A DNA stretch of 64,000 nucleotides from Asterias rubens (lineage: Eukaryota; Echinodermata; Asteroidea; Forcipulatida; Asteriidae): assembly GCF_902459465.1 (NCBI RefSeq), contig NC_047062.1, positions 22,945,919-23,009,918 of the forward strand, read 5' to 3'. The notes under the pieces were generated by a model. The model was not told the origin of the DNA. It saw only the letters and a list, made by a program, of their open reading frames with translations, and made no database searches. Of this stretch, positions 41,101 through 50,225 are shown one piece after another. The first letter of the stretch is position 1; every line of letters begins with the position of its first letter. Made by a program: the position numbers and the translations under genes.

Positions 41101-44100
41101 CACGCTCTAAAAATCTTGACCGCTTATGTTACAACACAGGGATCTGAATGCAGACTTTTAAAGTCTGCCTGTTGAAGAAAACCAGCTGTTAATTTTGTCG
41201 ACATAATGGTGTACTAGGGCTGTAATCACTGTTTCTAAAAGCTCTAAGAAGTTTAACCCAAGGGGTTTCTAAAAGGTGGAAATGCCAACATTTCAAACTG
41301 ACCTTTCTAAAATGTGGGTCCTGGTTTCAGACTTTTTTGTCAGCAATGACTCTTACCAAGAAATATAAATCTTTTATACTCCTTGGAGTTCCTTTTTCCA
41401 AGTTCTTATCAGCAAAAACATCAACCACATATCAATTAATCAAGAGATTCAATTCTTGTATATTCCTCAGGAGTTCCTACTTCAATATCCAACCCACATT
41501 TTCTATATGGAGACAAATCGTTGATAAATGGAGTTTACGGCTTGGATCCAGACCCTGCCAAACATAAGAACTATTTTTCGGTGCAACCTGTAAGTATTCA
41601 CTAAAACTCACTTCCTTTTTAACTTGTTTCAGTAATCATTCTAGAAAAGTATTCGCATATTTGTGGATGTATATTTTGTTACCAAGTGCAGCTTTTTATA
41701 TGGAGTAGCTGAATTTGTATGCAGTTTTAATTATGTTGAAGTTCTTCAATAATTCAACCTTTGCATTTCCCCGTTCACTGACACTCAAACAAAGCTTCTG
41801 TCTGCCCAGGATCTGACGTTTGGGTTGTAAAATTGCAGAACAACAAAAAACATTCTGAACAACTACTCAACTGCTTTCTCACAATGCTTTTGATTTGCAG
41901 ATATTAGGGGTAACATTTGAGCTGAAGTTTCGTCTTCAACTGAATCTGTTCCTAGACAAAGTAGCTGGAATAAGGTAATAATAATACGTAGCTTCCATAT
42001 AGTGCTTTATCACACCTGAAATGCATCTCACAGCTCTCATTATTTTACAACATATGAAAAGCTATGTTTGAATTATGAGACCCTTTTATACAGCTTGTTA
42101 TAAGGGTTTACAAGGTGATGTGGTGCAGTTCAATATCTTAGGGAAATTTCTCACCCAATGTTTCTGCCCCCTGGCAAATTAACATAGGCTGAAAGAGGTT
42201 GAACCAAAAGAGGACGCTATCAGAAGAAGTTTGTGCACAGTTTGCCATAGGGGGAAAGAACTTCTGCCACACCGGTAGTAACCATGCAAGAAACACTAGA
42301 GCAACTGCTTCTCTTTGCGATAAGTGTACAGCCTTCGATTTTACGAAACTCTTCCTAACATAAGACTAATCTTAGGACGAGTCCCAACCCTGCACTGTAC
42401 CATGCACACCTTAAGATTAATCCTACGTGTAAGTAGATAAGACGAGTCCTAACTCTTTGTGAAATCGACCCCTGGGTTCTTTTATATATGCATTATACAA
42501 CACAGAAGACCTACGACATGTTTTATTTGTTTATGCACTTATATTTTTCAGAGACATGGAGAGTATAACGCCAGTTTATTTCCCGATGGTGTGGTTTGAG
42601 CAGGTAGGATAATTTGTTCTTAAAGTATGGCTTTTGCCTTTTGCTTTCACAATTTTCAGGCATTCAACTTTAATGAACATTCGTAATCTTTCAAGAGACC
42701 ATTCATTTACGCCCCAACACTTGAAATATTGTTAATTTGTTATCGCAATTTCTTTCAGTAAAAAGTCTTGAAAAAAAATATATACAAAGCAGAAATGTGG
42801 TTTTGCTCTACAAAATGTAGATACAATGTTCACATGGGAAATATTGGAAACTGCAATTCAGACCACTACCTTTACTTTGACCTTTGTTGTTTGAGCTCAA
42901 GTAGGTCAAATAGCTCCATGGTCAAATCTCACAGTTGTCTGCAGCCCACTATGTGCATTTTGGTACAAAAGTAAGTCGCCACTATGGTGTCTAAAGGGTT
43001 CAGAATTCAACTTGTACTTCACTTGTAAAGTAATTGACCTTGAAGTGAAGTTTGAAGAGCACTGTGTTATTGTACAATGCATGCTAACACTGTGATATGG
43101 TCCAAGCGTTGTTCAAGTGGTTTAGAACCATCAAATTCTTACTAAGTATCTTGTACACAATCTAGGTCATTGCAGAACCTGTGTGCATATCTGCTGTGCG
43201 CTCAAAGTTTGCGTTACTTCTGAGCTTACACATGTTGGGTGTAATTTTGTAATTTTAACCAAAATCACCATTTCATCGTTTCAAATTGTGAGATGTTTTG
43301 TCTTTGAAGAAAGTATTAAAAAGCCAAGACCAATTATTATATTGGTTGATTTTTATGAATAATATGTTTTATTGATTCATTCTTCTAGTCGTTCGAAGCC
43401 AATGATTGGATGGTGAATACATATTCAAGTAACGTTGGTGTACCTACACTGATATGTCAGATAGCTCAGTACTGCCTGTTAGCCATTGGTGTCATTATTG
43501 CTGTGCTAAGTATAGTAGCCATCATCAGGAAAAGAAGTAAATCCGGTCATGAGAGACAACCATTGGTAAGTTATTAAAGGCACTGAACACGTTTGGTAAT
43601 TGTCAAAGACCAGTATTCTCACGCGGTGTGTCCCAACATATGCATAAAATAACAAGCCTGTGAAAATTTGAACTCAGTTGGTCATTGAAGTTGCAAGAAA
43701 ATGCTGAAAGAAAATACACACTTGTTGTATAAAATAGTGTGCTTTCAGATAGGACCAGAAGTCTTTTATTATTTTAGTGAGAAATTGCTTCTTTCTCAAA
43801 AACTACATTACTTCAGAGGGAGTAGTTTCTCACAATGTTTTATACTTTACAACTCTCTGTTGCTCGTTACAAAGTAGGGTTTGATGCTAATTGAGTAATT
43901 ACCAAACGTGAACAGTGCCTTTAACATTAATTCTTGATACTTTGAAGGTAGGGTCATACTATGATAATGACTCAGAAGAAAGTCTGCTTTTTCTAAAGAG
44001 GGTTTTGGTAGTAAGCATCCAGTGAATTTATTTGTGTGAAATGCCCCCGTTGAATTCAAATCAACAAAAGTTTGTCAAACAATTTGAATCTCCAAAGATT

Positions 44101-44643
44101 GCCCGAAGGCAGCTTTTGGAGATTGAGAATTCTGTGGTGTCCACTTGGGAGTGCTTGCTGTCATCTTGCAAAACATGGATGGGTTCTATGTGGTATTCAT
44201 TTTACTTCAGTCTGATTTCTGTCTTGTTTGTTTTTGTTATTGGAGAAATTAGCCAAATTAATAATTCATTTAGTACAAAGCCTGTAATACAGCCCTTGTA
44301 CTAAATAAAACAGTCCTACTTGATTCAAGGGCCAAATATCATTTCTGTTATTAACTACATTCTTGCTATGTTGATCCTGTCAATACTTGTCTATGCCTTT
44401 TTTTTCATAAAGTAAGTTTACATTATATTATATCGGATGTGTTGTCACACAAACAAATCACTAAAAAAGTAACCAGACTTAAAATTTCTCAGATTGCTGA
44501 ACCCTAGACAGAAAACTATGATACTCCATTGGTTATTATCAAATACTTGTCAGACTTGAACACTTGTATTTTTTGTTCTTTTGTATTTCTAGCTTTCGCC
44601 TGATCATCAGATCAACCACACTGGGAATGTAGAGAGCATCTAA
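35049..44643 (+). CDS. LIMP-2-like CD36 family protein (gene B)
   Basis: Twelve exons (35049-35165, 36565-36722, 37143-37284, 37912-38118, 38641-38782, 40101-40170, 40616-40797, 41471-41589, 41901-41974, 42552-42603, 43389-43565, 44593-44643) join into 496 residues. Order: short tail MGGTKTH, membrane segment at about 8-30, luminal domain, membrane segment at about 443-467, basic tail ending in an acidic dileucine ERQPLL (476-481). The four luminal cysteines C278, C319, C326 and C337 have spacings of 41, 7 and 11, close to LIMP-2's two-disulfide pattern. Sequons: N99, N105, N210, N253, N308. The dileucine and cysteine pattern together suggest a lysosomal LIMP-2-like protein; LIMP-2 carries beta-glucocerebrosidase in vertebrates, but that partner is not shown here. 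ATG 35049 is the first Met in frame; its context (TTAATGG) is weak. Confidence 0.9.
35200..35588. mobile_element. TTAA-flanked MITE, full length
   Basis: TTAAAGACAGTGGACACTATT at the left and AATAGTGTCCACTGCCTTTTAA at the right. It is present in one of two tandem duplicate copies and absent from the other, so the second copy at 35758 shows the empty site. Confidence 0.9.
35635..35760 (-). repeat. Reversed tRNA-like repeat, copy 1
   Basis: The minus strand reads as a tRNA-like head with a B box (reverse of TTGAACCTGCAATC) and an anticodon-arm region. It is repeated at 35870-35985 and, more distantly, 61375-61490. Confidence 0.6.
35758..35990 (+). repeat. Second copy of the intron 1 duplication
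   Basis: Matches 35158-35200 plus 35585-35757, that is the first copy without the MITE. Blocks are GACAAAGGTAACTAACAAAA, AACCTGCAATCTCTGGATTA-like and TTGGTGGTCTCCCT. Confidence 0.75.
36060..36185 (+). mobile_element. SINE head fragment
   Basis: TTGTTGTGGCCAAGCGTGTC and GTGGGTTCGAATCTCGGTCC show the tRNA-like head, then CACTTGTGTC...AAGACACTT. The body is missing. Confidence 0.65.
36254..36545. mobile_element. Foldback MITE with GGGTACTTTTTGT ends
   Basis: Arms carry GAAAGCTTCC...CTTGCTGAGGTGCTGTAGTT and the mirror AACTACAGCACCTCAGTAAG...GGAAGCTTTC. A second copy lies at 60716-61085. Its right end runs into the exon 2 polypyrimidine region. Confidence 0.8.
36565..36722 (+). CDS. Gene B exon 2
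   Basis: 158 bases, phase 0 in and 2 out. Encodes FIIYWRFYFFDVVNSDEVL and VVQRGPYVYR, the direct counterpart of gene A exon 2. Confidence 0.93.
36810..37070 (-). mobile_element. tRNA-derived SINE, diverged, minus strand
   Basis: The head near 37070 reads GTGTCATGGCGTAGTGGTTT in reverse. The body keeps a CAGCTCCCTGGGGAGTGTAC block. It lies in intron 2 of gene B, just before exon 3. Confidence 0.75.
37143..37284 (+). CDS. Gene B exon 3
   Basis: 142 bases, phase 2 in and 0 out. Encodes RLEMHRQNLTINSNNTIS and FEPEMSVGPESDSFMS, with two sequons. Confidence 0.93.
37333..37480. mobile_element. Palindromic MITE
   Basis: TGATTTCACAAAGAACTTAG at the left and CTTAACTCTTTGTGAAATCC at the right. It is followed at about 37505-37702 by a degraded GGGCCC-family foldback ending in TATGAAATTTGGCCC, and by a G-run at 37748-37761. 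Confidence 0.75.
37912..38118 (+). CDS. Gene B exon 4
   Basis: 207 bases, phase 0 in and out. Encodes TIAHLLDTLPIAVREIL, KKLTVEELLWGYPDELL and GEFGFLVG. The helical apex region, which binds cargo in LIMP-2, is encoded by this exon and the equivalent exon of gene A. Confidence 0.93.
38246..38620 (+). repeat. 93-bp tandem repeat, four units
   Basis: Units begin CTTCACCACTGGTCACTTTC at 38246, 38339 and 38432 and, slightly changed, at 38528 (96 bases after the third). They are AT-rich and end only about 20 bases before the exon 5 acceptor. Confidence 0.9.
38641..38782 (+). CDS. Gene B exon 5
   Basis: 142 bases, phase 0 in and 1 out. Encodes DEFTVFTGG, INLIESWNGNDKLSWW and ANMINGT. Sequons N210 and N253. 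Confidence 0.93.
38841..39054. mobile_element. Foldback element with long arms
   Basis: AATATCTCTTTTTGAGTAGT at the left and ACTACTCAAAAAGAGATATT at the right. The inner arms GAAGACGATCAGAGCATACT match GTATGCTCTGATCGTCTTC. A half copy is in gene A intron 10. Confidence 0.9.
39618..39960 (-). mobile_element. tRNA-derived SINE, minus strand
   Basis: Head near 39960 (GTGTCGTGGCCGAGTGGATA in reverse), a body with CCCAAGGGAGCCGAGATGG-like sequence, and a tail GCGCTATATGAAAAACG followed by ATT units. Confidence 0.85.
40101..40170 (+). CDS. Gene B exon 6
   Basis: 70 bases. Encodes DGVMFHSFVTEKDTLHLF then QPNLCR with C278. Same size and phases as gene A exon 6. Confidence 0.92.
40262..40515 (-). 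mobile_element. Second SINE family, minus-strand copy
   Basis: The reverse complement matches 27330-27530: AGCAAACTTAATCACTGTAC, CAATGGAGAGAAGACA, GAAAACCTAATCCAC and the tRNA-like GGGATTCAAACGGGGGTCCC. Confidence 0.75.
40616..40797 (+). CDS. Gene B exon 7
   Basis: 182 bases. Encodes RSMPFVFDREKSVRGVPL, YLPPTVYQNSSDF, NAGFCDAKTEACGPSG and RVDKCRFG. It holds C319, C326 and C337, the cysteines expected for the LIMP-2-type disulfides. Confidence 0.93.
40798..41470 (+). other. Gene B intron 6-7 spacer (intron 7)
   Basis: Has a few ATCATCATC units near 40850 and no recognised element. Open frames on both strands lack any family signal. Confidence 0.5.
41471..41589 (+). CDS. Gene B exon 8
   Basis: 119 bases, phase 1 in and 0 out. 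Encodes GVPTSISNPHFLYGDKSLI and HKNYFSVQP. No cysteine here, unlike gene A. Confidence 0.92.
41901..41974 (+). CDS. Gene B exon 9
   Basis: 74 bases, phase 0 in and 2 out. Encodes ILGVTFELKFRLQLNLFL; pairs with ILGMPFKLRMRLQINQYI of gene A. Confidence 0.9.
41985..42520 (-). mobile_element. SINE split by a palindromic MITE
   Basis: A minus-strand SINE tail and body occupy 41985-42337 and resume at about 42475-42520 (TGGGTTCTTTTATATATGCA). The palindromic MITE 42338-42476 sits between GATAAGTGTAC and TGGGTTC, which are adjacent in the intact SINE at 17928-18347. Confidence 0.75.
42338..42476. mobile_element. Palindromic MITE inside a SINE
   Basis: The left end TTCGATTTTACGAAACTCTT and the right end GAGTCCTAACTCTTTGTGAA...GACC belong to the 22080 family. 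Arms are diverged. Confidence 0.75.
42552..42603 (+). CDS. Gene B exon 10
   Basis: 52 bases. Encodes DMESITPVYFPMVWFEQ with the P..WFE motif. Confidence 0.92.
42604..43388 (+). other. Gene B intron 10
   Basis: AT-rich; no element recognised. Confidence 0.5.
43389..43565 (+). CDS. Gene B exon 11: second membrane segment
   Basis: 177 bases, phase 0. Encodes SFEANDWMVNTYSSNVG, a hydrophobic helix, then RKRSKSGHERQPL at the donor. The first leucine of the sorting signal is the last codon of this exon. Confidence 0.92.
43574..43924. mobile_element. TTAA-flanked MITE in gene B intron 11
   Basis: TTAAAGGCACTGAACACGTTT at the left, ACGTGAACAGTGCCTTTAA at the right. The left TTAA supplies an in-frame TAA just nine bases after the exon 11 donor. 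Confidence 0.88.
44593..44643 (+). CDS. Gene B exon 12: tail end and stop
   Basis: 16 codons, LSPDHQINHTGNVESI, then TAA at 44641-44643. Its first codon is the second leucine of ERQPLL. Confidence 0.85.
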   Translation, partial: LSPDHQINHTGNVESI

Positions 44644-46847
44644 CAGTGTCTAACAAAGATATCTTAAAATAACGTCTGTTCTAGAATGCAGAAGGTTGTG
44701 ATTTTGAATCCAACTGGAGGTGTATGATGACTCATCGAGAAAGCATCAAGTAACCTGTTTCATTATCAAAAACATCAAGGCTGTAAAATGGATTAGCTTT
44801 TTAAAAAACCTTAACCTGTTTTTGTCCAATATTTGTATTATAAACACTGGGATTCTTTGGTTCATGTTGGGATTGAATAGCATCATTAAAAAACAGCCCA
44901 TTACATATCAAGCCATCTTTAATTCATTTAATTTCCTGGTATTTTTTTGTAGTCAAAGTTTGTTCAAAGTCACCCCAGGGTTTGGGCTGACTTTGAACAG
45001 CCGATTTGAATACCTGGTTTTCCAATCAATACATCTTTTAGGGAGTAACACTGTTACATTTGGACAACAAAATGGGTTTTCTAACTCAAAACAACTTGAA
45101 CAAAAGCATGAAAAGCAAAAGGCAATGAATAACACAGAAGAACCATAGTCATTTTATATACTCAAACATCACCCTATAGGAATATATAGAAACATTTTGT
45201 GAAATATTAATAAGTAAAAGATATTACATGAAATATTAGTTTTACCATGTTGAGTAATAAGTCACGCTCGGTCCAAAGCCACCCCTGTTTAGGGTGCTGG
45301 ATAAAAATTGAAATCATATTGTTGTATTTACTCTATGCAATAACCGCATTAACCAAATTTGTTAAACTTTCACGAAATCATGTTGAAAATTGTTGAGATC
45401 ATCCTATGTGTGCTAACTTTTTTTTTTCTGGAAACAAATATTTGTGTTTCTTGCCAGTGTGAACTATGGAATCATATGATGATTAATTTTGAACGAGGAC
45501 ATTTTTAATCCTACACTTTATATCTAACTAATAAGAGGAAAACACTTTTTAAAAGTATTTTCCTGTTTTGGTTTGATATCTCAGTGGAATCTTAGTAGGT
45601 TGAACGTCTTACAATTAAAATCAAACACCACATCATTTTGTGAAGGTGTAATTTTTAATGTGCAAAATGGGTATATTATATATAATAATTTTTTTACCAA
45701 AGATAAAAGAAAAGATGTGTTTGGGGGAGGACGATGTTTCCCCTGCCTAACTGTATCATTATTTGGTAATTGATATTTATGTGTATGTTTACAGCCAAGT
45801 TGTTTTGTCCGAAATAGGAGTAGTGTGACCATTCTATCTATACCAAGTATTTAAACAATTTAAGATCTGCACTGCCAGTGATTTAGTTGGTGAAACATTT
45901 ATTTCACATGCTTTTGATCTACATATAAAATATTCTCTCTCTTGGAATTTTGTTTATTTTTATAATTTTTGTATTTTTTAAGTTTAGTATTTGATACTAG
46001 ATAGCATTACTTTGTCCCCTGAAATCGTGAGGTTACATAAATGAGTAGATTTAGAGTCAATTTAGCACCCCTCTCACCATCCGTATCATCATCATCCTAA
46101 CCTTAGGGGCAGCGGATATACCAATTACATCTCTGGAACAGCTATGCAACCCCTTCACATTAAAATCTTAAAGATTCACTGATTCACTCATTCAAAAAGT
46201 CTCTAAAAACTCACCTCATGTAGTTCCTCTCACTGAAATTTCCTTCGAACCCTTCCCTTTTTTCTTCTTTTTTTCTTTCTTTGTTACAGCTTTATAAGTT
46301 TTTGTTATTGTTATTATTACACTTATTATTATTCCATTGTTGATTTAATTCACCAATAACAATAGCTTCATCCTGTCACCAAATGCTCTAACTCCATGCA
46401 ATTCGGACACTGCCTAAAGGTTGCACCCAAGGCATGAAGTTTCTATTTTTAAAATAGAGCATGATGATGTTTTCAAAATGGCTGTTTTGATACTTTTGCA
46501 TCAGTGTTTACATGAAAACAGTGCCTGACTTTCAGTAAAATTAAGGTAAACATGTTTAAACTGTTTTTTTTCAATATGTTTTTGTAAGCTTATAAATGAA
46601 ACACTTTTAATTTTGAAGAATTGAAAGTACAACTGTGATTTATCTACCTCATTCTTAATTTTGTAAAATGTTTGAATTTTATCACACAAAATTTGTAAAT
46701 CTAAATCATGAGTAGATGAGTGAATATTAAAACGTATGAGAAAGTGAGGCAATACTTCTGTACTTTATAGTACTTATTTTTGAATTATTTATGATATGTA
46801 TTTTTTCTTATCATATTTAATAAAGGGGAGTTTCTTTTTGTGTTTAT

Positions 46848-47127
46848 GATAATAATAATAATAATAATAAGACTTGTAATGCGCACATATCCACCCTGCT
46901 GGGTGTTCAAGGCGCAGTAAAACCAAAAACAAAAACAAAAACAAAACACAACACAAAGAAAAACAGACACAACAAAATTAGTCATTGAAAACCTGTGACA
47001 TAAGATAAGTTTTGAGAAGAGACTTGAATTTTGCAGTACAAAGACAAGATCGAAGATTAAGTGGTAGAGAGTTCCAGATGCGTGGCGCGGCTGAAGAAAA
47101 AGACCTGTCACCCCATGAGTGTCGAGA
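46848..47127 (-). mobile_element. 5'-truncated LINE tail, second copy
   Basis: Nearly identical to 28960-29223, including the TTGTGTTGTG-type stretch in reverse and the same 3' end at an AAT run. It covers only the 3' untranslated part and the last codons. Flanking TTATG on both sides may be a short target duplication. Confidence 0.85.
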
Positions 47128-47489
47128 CTTATGCATTCTGTTTCGATCAACTTTTCCTCTTGTAAATTTTTATCACAAATTTTAAAGTTAGATTTAAAGA
47201 GCTGGCAAAGATTTTTGTTTTAATTGTCTGGTTTCAAAGCAAGTGATTCTTCGCAAATAATTGTGAATTTTTACAGTGTAGTTTTTACAGTGTAGTTTTC
47301 AATAAAAACAAACCTTACTTTTACTGAGAAACTGTTTGGTTATAGTTGAAGCTGACTTGTTTGTATACAAAAAATGAACTTGAGCACTACCCATAGAGCT
47401 AGCTATGGCACTACCGGTACTTTTTTTTGTTATGCAAACTAACTCAACTCTGGGGACCACGCCCCTGGAAAAAAAAAAATGACCAATCA

Positions 47490-47840
47490 AACTTAAAGAA
47501 CGCGGGTGCCACCCAAGTTCACGGGTTCCCCAACAATGACCTTAAAACGACACGTCCTGAAAATGGACACCAATGAAAATTTGTACAATCAAAACCATAG
47601 AGGGCGCTTTAACTGTTTAGCCTTGGCCTCGTTAAATGGGATAGGTTAACGTAGTAGGTAGGTTGGGTGTGTGCAAAAAAAACGATTTGGCTGCTCACCG
47701 CATATCCCCGGGCCCCACCAACGCCGTGGTTTGCAAGGAATTTACCGTGCGTGCTTTTTGTTGTGAGAGCGAGGAGCTAGAGCTCGATTTTCCCGTTTTG
47801 TGTTGCTGTTGTCTGCGCTGCATCAGGAACGTACTATCCC
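47490..47840 (+). promoter_or_regulatory. Probable calpain promoter and 5' untranslated exon
   Basis: This stretch is richer in GC and CG than its flanks and ends in a strong donor, CCC|GTAAGT at 47841. The next good acceptor before the calpain ATG is TTGTTCCGCAG ending at 49534. The start point of transcription is not visible. The open frame over it (47663-48046) is taken as chance. Confidence 0.4.
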
Positions 47841-48699
47841 GTAAGTTATCTCCCTTTTTAAATCGTATTAAATTAATTTTACCGTCAGTTTATAGCATAC
47901 GTATTATATTTGAAGGCTGTAGAAAAAATGTTCATTATCAACCAGAGTTGACAGTTTTGCAATTGAGTAAAATGAGAAAATTTTTCTTCGTAATTTGCTT
48001 GTGTGTGGAGAAGAAGTTTTGTGACTTCTTCTTTCTTTGCTGCTGAGGCTTATTTGGGTGCATGTTTGGTACTGACTTGATGCTTGGAGGTCGACGAGCG
48101 AGACCCCTTACTTAATTTTTAGTCAGTTCTTCTTTTTCAACGGGTTCAGTTGTTAAGTACGAATTTAGTGGTGTTGTATCTAAAAGTAAAACATACAAAG
48201 TAAATTAAAACAACTTTTTAAAACTTGACCAAATTGTTGAATCAAATTTTTAAATAAAAACGTAATTAGCAATCACTTGGACTTTGGACATCATATCCAC
48301 ACACTGAAGCCACACAGGAAAAGCCAAATTTCATGGCTTTGTTTAGCATTGCTGTAGTTTAGAGGACATTGTTGTATGGCAATATACCTTGGTGGGTTTT
48401 CTTTGGTAGGTTTTCCTCCTGAAACTTCCACTGGGGAACTTAACACCCATCCAAGATAAAATATATCTTTCCCAATTTTGCTAGAGTTGCGTTTTATTGT
48501 TTTGGGTGGGTGTTTATTGTATTTTGAAAATGTCTATTAATTAATATAATAGGGACACCAAAGAATCGGTAAAAGAAACAAAAAAAAACTGTCAGTGTCA
48601 CAAAATGTATTTAATTCTGGTAATTATTTCTGGTTATGATGCCGCATAAAAGAGAAGTGATTACTGTACGTACTCACTACTGTAGCTGTTAACCAGTCC

Positions 48700-49058
48700 A
48701 GAGTGCTTGATTTATGAAGCAGAAACACCAGGGTGAATTTTTTCTCTTTCACAACAAGTGTTCTGAATTAGTTTACAAGCACGTCTCCCAATCACAGTAC
48801 CCTTATAAGTTAATTTCCCATCCAAAGGACAAAGCAATTAAATGGTGAAATAAGTTAAGTATCCAGCCTTAAAGGGAAGGACACAAATGATATGACTGGG
48901 ACTCAACTCAAACTAGAGCCACAATGTCACTCACTCACTCAGTGGACCCAAGTTGTTGCGTTTCCGCATATTTGAGTCGAGCGAACAATCCATTGATCAG
49001 AAAACACCAGAGATTCGAGTCCAGCAGCAGTACTCTTCAACCACTCGACCACGGCATG
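48700..49058 (-). mobile_element. tRNA-derived SINE, badly worn
   Basis: Retains ATCAGAAAACACCAGAGATT, CCACTCGACCACGGCAT and GGGACTCAACTCAAACT in reversed order of a SINE head, with later insertions. Confidence 0.5.
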
Positions 49059-49534
49059 CTATGCTACAATAAATCAACAAAGCCCCCCAAAAATAACCCC
49101 CAAGATTCTTGGATTTGTTACCCAAGCTGCCTCATAATTCTTGTTGGTCATTTGGCCAGAATTAACTAAATATTATTTCTAAAGCATTTGTGTGGGTAAT
49201 CACACCGATATTACAGTTCAACAGAGGCCATGGCCTCTGTTGCCCCCTGTCTTGGCCTTGGTGCCCCTAAAACAATTTTCCACAGGCCAGGACTTTGAGA
49301 TTTTCTCATGGATGGAAGCGCGCTTATCAAAATGAAAATGGCCTTCTGTACTGTGAAGCAAAACAAGTAAAATAGTTTGTTTTAAAAAATAAAAAAGTTA
49401 TTACTAACTTTGTAAATGTAAAGGAATGAAGAAGTGAGAATTAATCACAAAGAGGAAAGTGTAATAATTTGACAGTATACCATTGTTAACGCAATCTGTC
49501 TATAATGCAGTTCTGTCTATTTTTTGTTCCGCAG

Positions 49535-49745
49535 CAGACTAACACACCTACCATAAGAGGCTTGTTACTCATACCTTTGTGCACTGTAAAAGAGCAAGAT
49601 GCCACGCAGAGGACCCACCTACAAGGAACTTAGGAGAAAGTTTAATGCGAACAATCTCTATGAGGATCCAGAATTCCCAGCTGTAGAGAAGAGCCTCTTC
49701 TTTTCCCAGTCTCCAGGCAAACGGTTCGAGTGGAAGAGACCACAT
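49535..49745 (+). CDS. Calpain-type protease, first coding exon (partial gene)
   Basis: ATG at 49599 (context AAGATGCC) opens 49 codons to the CAT|GTAAGT donor at 49745, phase 0; 49535-49598 would be leader. The peptide carries YKELRRKF, then LYEDPEFPA, SLFFSQ and FEWKRPH, the conserved stretch before the calpain protease core (LYxDPxFP...SLF...WxRP). Calpains are calcium-dependent cytosolic cysteine proteases. The catalytic Cys exon (GDCW) was not found up to 64000, so the following intron exceeds 14 kb or intervening exons were missed. Which calpain subtype this is cannot be told. Confidence 0.85.
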
Positions 49746-49825
49746 GTAAGTATTGTCTAAAGTATGGCATAAAGAACCTTGTACAGCATGTACGTGTTGC
49801 AGTGTAATGTACACGTACTGTACCT

Positions 49826-50225
49826 AATGGTAAGCAACTTTTTGTGCTTACTTTAGCAGAAAAACTTGCTTCGAGGTTTTAATGTGTTTCACAGGTAAGC
49901 AATAAAATGAGGCAGTAAGCAATGTAAGGTTAGCATGCCTTTCCGTGTGCTTACAGTTAGCACTGCTATAAAATGGACGCTTGCACAGTAAGCATAATAT
50001 CGCTCGTAAAGCAGTTCTGTGAAATTGGGCCCAGGCCCAATTTCATAGAGCCCCTTTTAAGCATAAATATTGCTTAAAAATTGTCTGCTAAGCAGAAGTT
50101 ATCAGGATCACAGTCACAATATACATGACATGGTAGTTTGGCTAGTAGTAGCCCAATTCTGGTATTCATAATTTTTTTGTGCTAAGCTACTTTTTGTGCT
50201 GAAGCAGCTCTATGAAACTGGGCCC
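49826..50225. mobile_element. Two adjoining GGGCCC-family foldback elements
   Basis: The first ends CTGTGAAATTGGGCCC near 50031; the second starts at once with GGCCCAATTTCATAGAGCC and ends CTCTATGAAACTGGGCCC near 50225. Both are rich in TAAGCA words. Confidence 0.75.

Larger units (their letters stand above)
44644..49534. other. Spacer between gene B and the calpain gene
   Basis: 3' untranslated sequence of gene B (AATAAA near 46819 and near 47301 are candidates), a LINE tail (46848-47127), a likely calpain leader exon ending at 47840, and a worn reverse SINE (48700-49058). 44644-46840 is AT-rich with no element seen; the frames in it do not resemble proteins. Confidence 0.6.

Noticed and set aside
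44032..44304. 90-codon frame with a hydrophobic stretch in gene B intron 11
   Set aside because: No splice sites fit it, no family features, and it lies between exons that already join correctly.
44720..45148. 142-codon frame downstream of gene B
   Set aside because: Composition is that of AT-rich 3' flank (Ile, Asn, Phe, Lys), without any recognisable motif.
47663..48046. 127-codon frame upstream of calpain
   Set aside because: It crosses a strong donor at 47841 and then becomes AT-rich; the first part fits better as an untranslated exon.
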